Source: JABDBK01 sp964453575 (GTDB lineage: Bacteria > Pseudomonadota > Gammaproteobacteria > DSM-16500). Taken from it: a stretch of DNA of 28,366 nt. The stretch is taken from assembly GCA_964453575.1 (NCBI GenBank), contig CAYVRW010000019.1, positions 1-28,366 on the forward strand, read 5' to 3'. The notes under the pieces are model-generated. The model searched no databases. It saw only the letters and a program-made list of their open reading frames with translations, and was not told where the DNA came from. How positions within the stretch are numbered: the first letter of the stretch is position 1; each line of letters begins with the position of its first letter. Shown here in pieces: positions 23,218-28,366 of the stretch. The position numbers and the translations under genes are program-made.

Positions 23218-23364
23218 TTAATCCTTTTTCAAAGCTTGTTCAATTTTAGAAGCTTGGGCCTTAGCTTGCGCTTTGCCGCAGATAAGGCCGATTGAGCTCT
23301 TGGCTGCTACAGTCCAGCACCCAGTTTTGCTGAGGCAAATGACGATCATTTGCCTGGTTGGCAA
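23218..23364 (-). CDS. Possible 48-residue ORF, TTG start
   Basis: A TTG at 23364 has AGGAG 6-7 nt upstream; an in-frame ATG is at 23349. The peptide contains three cysteines and a basic helical tail (KAQAKAQASKIEQALKKD) that looks coding. The stretch is clearly richer in GC than its neighbours. The internal ATG sits within a perfect inverted repeat (23333-23355). It may be a small gene, a scrap of a larger foreign gene, or an RNA. Low certainty. Confidence 0.3.
   Translation of the reverse strand: MPTRQMIVICLSKTGCWTVAAKSSIGLICGKAQAKAQASKIEQALKKD
23333..23355. repeat. 10-bp inverted repeat
   Basis: AGGCAAATGA (23333-23342) and TCATTTGCCT (23346-23355) are perfect arms separated by CGA, near the start of the possible small ORF on the minus strand. 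It could form a tight RNA hairpin or be a protein-binding site. Confidence 0.55.
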
Positions 23365-23510
23365 ACTGTTCTCCTAAAATCGTTGCGCCCCATATGACGT
23401 ATGTCTATGTTTTTTGTAACAGTAAATAAATTTGCTGAAATATAAATAAAAGACTTTCCTTAATCGCTATTTGGGTTATAATCAATCGATTTTATTAAAT
23501 ACAAACAATA

Positions 23511-24530
23511 ATGGCACACAAACGAAATCTCAAATATATGAAAGAGGTAGCCGGTTTAGATCCAGGCGATGTCATCCTAATTCATGCATCTATTAGTCCA
23601 AATTTTACTCAAAAATTGATCATGTTTCTACAATCGTTAATAGGTGAAGCTCATGGAAATGATGATATAACTCACGCTGCAATATGCACAAAGATACAAG
23701 ATGGCAAACCTGTTATTGCTCATATTACAGGAAATAAGATCATGGGATACAAACAAGAGCCCATCGACGAGGTTTTTATACGAGATGGTGGGGATCGCGC
23801 ATTTGTAGTATACCGACCTAAAGATCAGAAGGTTGCTAACAATATTGCCAGCATAGCTGGAAATGAAAAGGAAAATAAATCTATTAAATGGAAAATTTCA
23901 GTGGCCTTAAGTGCATTTTTCAGAAAAGCAACACTAAATCCAAAACGAACATTCCATGAAAAAAATTTTTCGAAAGATTCTTTCTGTTCTAAATTCGTCA
24001 TTCAAGCGATAAAAATAGCCACACAACACAAGAGGGATAGAGCATTATCAGAAACGCTAAATTACTATCCTAATATACGATCGTCTAGCACGACTAAAAC
24101 ATTGGATGATTATTTATTTAATGATCCCAATTACGATATGTATGTTTATCCCGGGTCAAATAATCCATACACATTAATTAAAAATGAAATTCAAGCTCAA
24201 ATTGACAGAATCTCAAAAAGGACTGATAGTAACTCAATAACCAAATGCAGATTATTAAATACTAAATTAATAGAAATCACAAAAATCCTTGATGATGCCG
24301 ATTATAATAACCTACAAAAAGCAATCCTCCTCTTCAAAAGTATAGATTCGGCTCTAAAAATAAAGACAACATATAGTCTATGGGACTCAACATCTTATAG
24401 AATAGTTAGGGATAAGATAAGAAAAATCGGTATTTTTGAAAAGGATATTGTAATCGAGCAAAAGAGAAGAGGATCAAATCTAAACATAGATAAAAACACA
24501 GACAAAAAATCCGACGTCAAAAGATTATGA
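23511..24530 (+). CDS. Permuted papain-like (YiiX/LRAT-type NlpC/P60) protein, candidate effector
   Basis: The 339-residue protein starts with a domain of about 170 residues resembling permuted NlpC/P60 hydrolases. LDPGDVILIH opens the domain, DDITHAAIC carries the likely catalytic His55, and DSFCSKFVIQA carries the likely nucleophile Cys159. Here His precedes Cys, which is the permuted order. Such enzymes are amidases, peptidases or acyl transferases. The C-terminal half (about 220-339) is charged, helical and unlike known domains. No signal peptide or membrane segment, so host delivery is possible but unproven. There is no ribosome site before the ATG; TATAAT near 23475 may be the -10 box. 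Confidence 0.65.
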   Translation: MAHKRNLKYMKEVAGLDPGDVILIHASISPNFTQKLIMFLQSLIGEAHGNDDITHAAICTKIQDGKPVIAHITGNKIMGYKQEPIDEVFIRDGGDRAFVVYRPKDQKVANNIASIAGNEKENKSIKWKISVALSAFFRKATLNPKRTFHEKNFSKDSFCSKFVIQAIKIATQHKRDRALSETLNYYPNIRSSSTTKTLDDYLFNDPNYDMYVYPGSNNPYTLIKNEIQAQIDRISKRTDSNSITKCRLLNTKLIEITKILDDADYNNLQKAILLFKSIDSALKIKTTYSLWDSTSYRIVRDKIRKIGIFEKDIVIEQKRRGSNLNIDKNTDKKSDVKRL

Positions 24531-24600
24531 TGCAATAAACAATTTTTTGTTTACAAAAAATGAAAAACCAAGAATGTTAGCTTATGATAAGCAAGTCGAG

Positions 24601-24795
24601 TTATTTATATTTTTGATAAGCTAGTGTGTAATGGGTATATAAATGAAATAATTGTTTAATAAAGGTTACTTCATTACGACTTCCATACATCCAAACATTA
24701 AATTGGCCTTTTTTAAACATGCGCATGACTTCAAATCTCTTGATAGTCGCATAAGCCGTTTTCGTCGATTGAAATTCGAGAGTAGGATAGATAAA
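24601..24795 (-). pseudogene. IS6-family transposase C-terminal remnant
   Basis: The minus strand reads PTLEFQSTKTAYATIKRFEV then MRMFKKGQFNVWMYG and NEVTFIKQLF. This is the conserved C-terminal tail of IS6/IS26-type DDE transposases (GF.S...A..TI.G.E.M.M..KGQ). No start and no catalytic core remain: the frame is closed by a TAG upstream, and the rest of the element is missing. The stop is at 24601-24603. It is a dead relic that marks a past insertion between the papain-like gene and mdfA. Confidence 0.7.
24626..24641. repeat. 16-mer identical to the end of the palindromic element
   Basis: GTGTAATGGGTATATA here is the exact reverse complement of the left end of the 184-bp element (8561-8576). 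It lies within the open frame that trails the IS6 remnant. No further similarity was seen on either side. It may be a stub of another copy of that element or its insertion scar. Confidence 0.45.
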
Positions 24796-24871
24796 TTTAT
24801 GCTATCAATTATTGGTTAAAAAAGATATATTAGTGGGTTAATTTCAATAGAAAACAATATTAAAACCTTTT

Positions 24872-26044
24872 ATGTATTTATTCGCTTTATTTTTAGTCTT
24901 GTATGAATTCGCAGTTTATTCAGCCAATGACATGATTATGCCAGGCATGCTTCAAGTTGTGCAGCATTTTCATGTGCCTGAATATTATGTGGCAGCATCG
25001 CTAAGTTTTTATATTTTAGGGAGTTGCGCTTTTATCTTAATTGCAGGATTTTTATCTCAGAAATATGGTAAACGGCAGGTCATTCTCCTTGGAAATTTTT
25101 TATTTTTACTATTCACCATTATTATTATATTTAGTCAGACTATTCACGAATTTATGCTATGGCGTTTTCTTCAGGGAGCAGGATTGGCAATTATTGCTAT
25201 TGGTTATGCCATTATACATGAGAATTTTAATGATAGAGATGCCATAAAGCTGATAGCTCTTATGGCGAATGTGAGTTTGCTTGCTCCGCTTCTCGGCCCT
25301 GCTGTTGGAAGTATTATTATGATATTTTCATCATGGCAGTATGTCTTTGTTTTGACAGCATTTATTGGAGTATTAACCCTGGTTGGTTTATATCGATTCA
25401 CGCCAAGGAATGATTCAAAAAAATCATCTCTTGGATTTTTGGAAACCATGAAAGAATACGGGAGAATTATTAAGAATAAAGAATTTATTAAAGGAGTATT
25501 TTGTTCAGGATTTGTGGTAACACCTTTGTTAATTTGGATTAGTCAGGCTCCCAACTTAATTTTGTATAAACTTAAGCTTGATTATACACATTATATTATT
25601 TATCAACTGATTAGCATTGGAGGCTTAACCGTATCAAGCATATTAATGCAATTTATTGTGGGCAAGTATCGACTCTACTATGTTGTAAAAACTGGAATAT
25701 TATTCATGTTGATAGGCTTGCTAATCATTTTAACTAATTCAAGTAATATCACAAATATAAGCATTTCTTTGTTTTTTTATGCATTAGGCATGGGGCTTGC
25801 GAATGGATGCATTTTCAGACTTATTATGACTATTGAAGGTTATTCGAATAGTCTGCTGTCTTCCATGCTTGGATTTTTGCAAATGTTATTTTTTGTGATT
25901 GGCATTACGATCATGAATGAATTTATGAGTTACTACAAATTTGCATTGTGGAGTTTCACCTTGTCAGTGTGCGTATTTGGGTTTGCAGCTTTAGTATTAA
26001 TCACAAAATATATTTCACGTTATCGCGATCGTGAGTGGCGTTAG
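24872..26044 (+). CDS. mdfA: MdfA-type multidrug/H+ antiporter (MFS)
   Basis: The 390-residue protein matches MdfA along its length: LVLYEFAVYSANDMIMPGM, RFLQG, and motif C in ALMANVSLLAPLLGPAVG. Key residues Glu12, Asp20 and Arg98 match E. coli Glu26, Asp34 and Arg112 with a constant offset of 14, so the N-terminal cytoplasmic residues are missing. In frame upstream, 13 codons (FNRKQILKPF) look like that lost segment but lack a standard start, and the ATG used has no ribosome site. The protein is likely an inner-membrane drug/proton antiporter; its true start is uncertain. A GC-rich hairpin follows the stop. Confidence 0.85.
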   Translation: MYLFALFLVLYEFAVYSANDMIMPGMLQVVQHFHVPEYYVAASLSFYILGSCAFILIAGFLSQKYGKRQVILLGNFLFLLFTIIIIFSQTIHEFMLWRFLQGAGLAIIAIGYAIIHENFNDRDAIKLIALMANVSLLAPLLGPAVGSIIMIFSSWQYVFVLTAFIGVLTLVGLYRFTPRNDSKKSSLGFLETMKEYGRIIKNKEFIKGVFCSGFVVTPLLIWISQAPNLILYKLKLDYTHYIIYQLISIGGLTVSSILMQFIVGKYRLYYVVKTGILFMLIGLLIILTNSSNITNISISLFFYALGMGLANGCIFRLIMTIEGYSNSLLSSMLGFLQMLFFVIGITIMNEFMSYYKFALWSFTLSVCVFGFAALVLITKYISRYRDREWR

Positions 26045-26053
26045 TGTCATTAT

Positions 26054-26082
26054 TGGTCAATTATGCGGCCGGGCCGCGACCA
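26054..26082. terminator. GC-rich hairpin after mdfA
   Basis: Inner arms GCGGC (26065-26069) and GCCGC (26073-26077) are nested in TGGTC (26054-26058) and GACCA (26078-26082) with an internal bulge. This is very GC-rich for this DNA and lies 10 bp after the stop of mdfA. It has no T-run after it. It may be a terminator or a REP-like unit. Confidence 0.45.
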
Positions 26083-26361
26083 CCCTTTCGATAGATGGCA
26101 CGGTCAATACTACATGAAAAGTTCTATAACTATAAGACTATGGCGCATCAGCTTCATTGTATGCTCTTATGATAATGTTGTTATGTTTACAAGTCACTTC
26201 TCATTCGGAAAGATCCATTGATTTCATTAATTTTAGCATTAATAAATTCACTAAGCCTACTGATAAAAAAGCCGATTGATTTCTACGAGCCAGGTTCAAA
26301 CTCATCCATGTAAAACGTTAATTCAAGGGAAAATAGGCGGAAGTCCTAGAAAATAATTAAT
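26083..26361. other. Gene-poor stretch
   Basis: No credible gene. On the minus strand a short open frame includes MSLNLARRNQSAFLSVGLVN and continues to a TGA at about 26204, but there is no ribosome site and the length is about 34 codons. It could be a scrap of a transposase or membrane protein; I could not identify it. Confidence 0.3.
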
Positions 26362-26387
26362 TTCCGACTAAAGCTTTTTAGTCGGAA
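26362..26387. terminator. Terminator hairpin, 11-bp perfect arms
   Basis: TTCCGACTAAA (26362-26372) and TTTAGTCGGAA (26377-26387) pair perfectly around GCTT. On the minus strand it is followed by TTAATTATTTT, a moderate T-rich tail. It lies 125 bp beyond the stop of the minus-strand gene at 26512. Confidence 0.65.
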
Positions 26388-26511
26388 GAAACAGAAATGT
26401 CAATGTGTTACACATTCGTTTCGAAACTTTTGCTTCATAAATAATCAACAATTCAATCGCAGGCAATATGCTTAAAAACACTTCCTCGAATTTTTTATGA
26501 CCCCTTATATT

Positions 26512-26979
26512 TTATATCCTGTTTATTGCTATTTTATTATCAGCTTCAATGTTGAAAATAATTTTTTTCTCTCTCATTTCATAAGTAATTCGTTGATTTT
26601 TTACATCGGAAAGATTTTCTTCCGGTATAAATTTGACATCAATTTTTTGAAGTCTACGAAACGGAAGTTCGTTTGTTAAATCTATTTTAAAGATCATGAC
26701 CCAGTTTTCTGTTCTTTCTACCGAAGAGATAGGCGAACCTAATTTTGTCATATGTAAGAAAACAAATTTTTCATCTGTTGAAAAATAAGGTTGATGTGTG
26801 CTAAATGAGGATATAAATTGCGAATATTGATCATAACCTGTTTGACCTTGAGCAATCATTTGATTGGATTCTGTGTCATAGAGACATACAGAAGCCGCCA
26901 TAGCAAATTCATCTTCCTTACCGAAGTGGTCTTGCGTACGAACATAGAATAATTTTGAGTTAGATTCATTTTTAGGCAT
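26512..26979 (-). CDS. Hypothetical protein, 155 aa
   Basis: AGGAG stands 8 nt before the ATG, and codon use is uniform. The protein is soluble with many aromatic/polar strands (LFYVRTQDHFG, VFLHMTKLGSP, NWVMIFKIDL), suggesting a beta-rich fold like one or two blades of a propeller. No signal peptide. The similarity in feel to the propeller protein at 15440 is only in general pattern. It could be the remaining part of a longer protein, but start and stop signals are in place. Function unknown. Confidence 0.55.
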   Translation of the reverse strand: MPKNESNSKLFYVRTQDHFGKEDEFAMAASVCLYDTESNQMIAQGQTGYDQYSQFISSFSTHQPYFSTDEKFVFLHMTKLGSPISSVERTENWVMIFKIDLTNELPFRRLQKIDVKFIPEENLSDVKNQRITYEMREKKIIFNIEADNKIAINRI

Positions 26980-27257
26980 TAGTTTTTCTCCTGATTTTAT
27001 AATAAAAAAATTGCGTTTAGGTGTGGTGAATATGAGGCGCAGATTTACCGCTTACTAGATTTTATTGCAGTATGAGATCCATGGCCAAAAACATAAACAT
27101 CGATTTAACCCTATTCAGCGACACTCTTTTTCTGTGAAAATAATGAGCTAAATATACAGTACTGCCCAGTTGATTACAATGGCTTCGTAAATCAGGGTCA
27201 GGGGTCTTTTTAAGCTGGGCTTCTATTGATAGGGGAGGCTTTTCAAATGTATTATTT
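26980..27257. other. Gene-poor stretch with possible REP sequence
   Basis: There is no gene with start signals. The plus strand contains AATCAGGGTCAGGGGTCTTT (27190-27209), which resembles repeated motifs often seen near REP-type transposases (RAYTs); that rests on memory. The minus strand is open in one frame (27062 to about 27290) without a start codon at its beginning. The stretch lies next to a decayed GH5 gene and is probably debris. Confidence 0.3.
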
Positions 27258-27553
27258 TTATGAATAAAACGCCCAGTGCCATTCTTGTTCGTTAAATATA
27301 GAAATTAAATCATGAAAATAATTATCCAATCCTTTAGTTGATCTATTACCACCAAATTCTTCAGCAAAAATTTGTGATGAAGGAATATGGTATTTTCTCT
27401 GCCAATCAAATGTTGATTAAAAATATTGGCACCTTTTCGTTGGATATCCCAATAAGAATTGACTGTTTGATTTGCAAAAACAGAAATATTAAATATAGGA
27501 AATAAAGCAAATAGCAGCAGTGAAATTGATTTTATATTTTTTATCATGATCAT
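27258..27553 (-). pseudogene. Glycoside hydrolase family 5 (cellulase) relic, core deleted
   Basis: The N-terminal part has a signal peptide (SISLLLFALFPIFNISVFA) then NQTVNSYWDIQRKGANIFNQ, the usual start of a mature GH5 enzyme. About nucleotide 27430 the sequence jumps frame to FDWQRKYHIPSSQIFAEEFG, then LISIFNEQEWHWAFYS and a TAA (27258-27260). This is the C-terminal GH5 part with the expected nucleophile Glu in EEFG. Some 200-250 residues between them, including the acid/base Glu, are missing. The result cannot be an enzyme. It is a recent pseudogene created by a deletion that left a frameshift; the 82-residue frame at its start is not a gene in its own right. Confidence 0.75.
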
Positions 27554-27706
27554 TCTCTAGAGATTATATTCATTTTCGGTGCAGTTTACGCCAATTATGT
27601 ATAAAATTCATTATTGAATATTTGATAGGTTACAAATTTGCTACAATTTGCAATTTTTACGCGCAGAACTGCACTTGAATACCTGAGTTATATTATAAAA
27701 TCCAGT

Positions 27707-27952
27707 TTAATCACTACCATGCATTAATGTTTTAATGGCAACATCTTCATCTAAAGTTGGCCAATGTACACCAATGCCATGGCCGATAAGACGCCAGTTA
27801 TTTCTTTCTTTTTCACTAGCATCACGTAATTTTGGGAACCATTCCAATGGAGCAGAGATTTCTCTACCATCAGCTAAGACGAGATGTAATGCAGTTTTTG
27901 TAAAACTTACATCAATTGCTCTATCATCAAATTTAACTGCCAAAGAACTCAT
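27707..27952 (-). CDS. DUF2442 protein, likely partner of DUF4160
   Basis: From the ATG at 27952 (GGAG 7 nt upstream) the protein has 81 residues. It shows the DUF2442 pattern: VKFDDRAIDVSFTKTALHLV, LADGREISAPLEWFPKL and a C-terminal acidic/aromatic part (GVHWPTLDEDVAIKTL). An earlier in-frame ATG at 27991 has no ribosome site. It overlaps the end of the DUF4160 gene by 20 bp. DUF2442 and DUF4160 are often neighbours and have been proposed as toxin-antitoxin-like modules; the function has not been proven, to my knowledge. Confidence 0.8.
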   Translation of the reverse strand: MSSLAVKFDDRAIDVSFTKTALHLVLADGREISAPLEWFPKLRDASEKERNNWRLIGHGIGVHWPTLDEDVAIKTLMHGSD

Positions 27953-28169
27953 ACCATTTCTCCAAAAATAAAACGCTATTTTCTGCAACAATCACTCTTA
28001 AGCTTGCTAATTCGTGACTTCTAAATCCATATGAACTTGCCAAACTAACTGGTTGTAACCAAAATTTAGCTATGTTATCACCATGTTCAACATGAATATG
28101 TGGTGGCTCATTTCCTTCTAAACTAAAAAAGAAAAAACGATCTCCTTTTATTCTTAGTATTGTAGGCAT
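27933..28169 (-). CDS. DUF4160 protein
   Basis: The 78-residue protein is a full DUF4160: MPTILRIKGDRFFFFSLEGN, then EPPHIHVEHGDNIAKFWL, and LRVIVAENSVLFLEKWYEFF. The PHIHV motif with its histidines is typical of the family and may bind a metal or act in catalysis. It comes first in a two-gene operon with DUF2442 (20-bp overlap). The ATG is covered by a 16-bp palindrome; AAGGA is unusually far away (about 15 nt). Confidence 0.8.
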   Translation of the reverse strand: MPTILRIKGDRFFFFSLEGNEPPHIHVEHGDNIAKFWLQPVSLASSYGFRSHELASLRVIVAENSVLFLEKWYEFFGS

Positions 28170-28183
28170 AAATACGTATTTAT
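28168..28183. promoter_or_regulatory. 16-bp palindrome at the DUF4160 start
   Basis: ATAAATACGTATTTAT is perfectly symmetric and overlaps the first bases of the DUF4160 gene (start codon 28167-28169). Position and symmetry suit an operator for autoregulation, as in toxin-antitoxin operons. Confidence 0.5.
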
Positions 28184-28366
28184 TTCCTTATATATTATAA
28201 ATTGATAAATGATGCCAGTTTAGTAAATTTCTTTCTATCGATTGTTCTAGAAGTCGTTCATTATGTTGGATTGTTATTCTCTAATCCTGCACTCCAGAGT
28301 TTTTGAGGCTGTTTAGATATTTATCACAAAGTTTTGTAACTTATTGATTTCATTACTGCCGACGCG
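28184..28366. other. Non-coding right edge
   Basis: About 180 bp upstream of the DUF4160 operon with no reading frame I would support. It should contain the promoter of that operon. No repeat or RNA was recognised. Confidence 0.4.

Noticed and set aside
26065..26082. GC-rich stem ending in ACCA, as at the end of a tRNA
   Set aside because: No matching acceptor strand, D or T arms were found about 75 nt upstream.
26083..26204. Minus-strand peptide of about 34 codons (MSLNLARRNQ...)
   Set aside because: Too short, no ribosome site, and no family could be named; mentioned only in the gene-poor stretch.
27062..27290. Minus-strand open frame of about 75 codons
   Set aside because: It has no start codon near its beginning, no ribosome site and overlaps the GH5 relic; likely chance or debris.

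Overview
The window is AT-rich DNA that looks like the chromosome of an intracellular gammaproteobacterium of the Legionellales/Coxiellales type. The reasons are the mix of eukaryote-like proteins (an F-box plus ankyrin protein, ankyrin plus caspase-like protease, ankyrin protein with a mitochondrial-type leader), several proteins with glutamate-rich C-termini resembling Dot/Icm secretion signals, many small outer-membrane beta-barrels, and decaying mobile and metabolic genes. No rRNA, tRNA or CRISPR array was found. The lineage is an inference from gene content; no marker gene is present.

Layout. 1-2000: a REP-like palindrome, an outer-membrane barrel, a small exported protein and a DUF2975/HTH regulator pair. 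2001-3719: an F-box/ankyrin protein and a protein with an acidic tail. 3860-6490: an outer-membrane barrel, a strong bidirectional terminator, and a BlaI repressor/M56 peptidase operon in which the M56 membrane protease is fused to a lytic-transglycosylase domain. The BlaI promoter is covered by two 16-bp palindromes. 6577-8550: an ankyrin plus clan-CD-like cysteine protease transcribed away from blaI, then a second ankyrin protein. 8561-8744: a 184-bp near-perfect palindromic element. 8798-13190: two paralogous APH-fold kinases in opposite orientation with matching terminators, flanking an effector-like protein and an L-proline cis-4-hydroxylase homologue. 13398-17422: small coiled-coil/cysteine proteins, a THUMP methyltransferase with no usable start codon, a beta-propeller protein and a GFA protein. 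17433-21670: an MFS exporter, a threonine/serine dehydratase, an outer-membrane barrel, a streptomycin-kinase-like APH and a VOC protein. 21883-24530: unknown effector-like proteins, a 57-aa gene, and a permuted papain-like protein. 24531-28366: an IS6 transposase remnant, an MdfA-type exporter, unknown genes, a cellulase (GH5) relic with its core deleted, and a DUF4160-DUF2442 pair.

How it fits together. The most coherent module is 4507-7725. A BlaI-type repressor and its M56 partner form a signalling pair, and the partner carries a peptidoglycan-cleaving domain where a beta-lactam sensor would be. A protease with ankyrin repeats is divergently transcribed next to the same operators, so cell-wall status could control a candidate host-directed protease. 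The rest is typical accessory DNA: candidate effectors, exporters and modifying enzymes mixed with genes in decay (GH5, IS6, the start-less methyltransferase).
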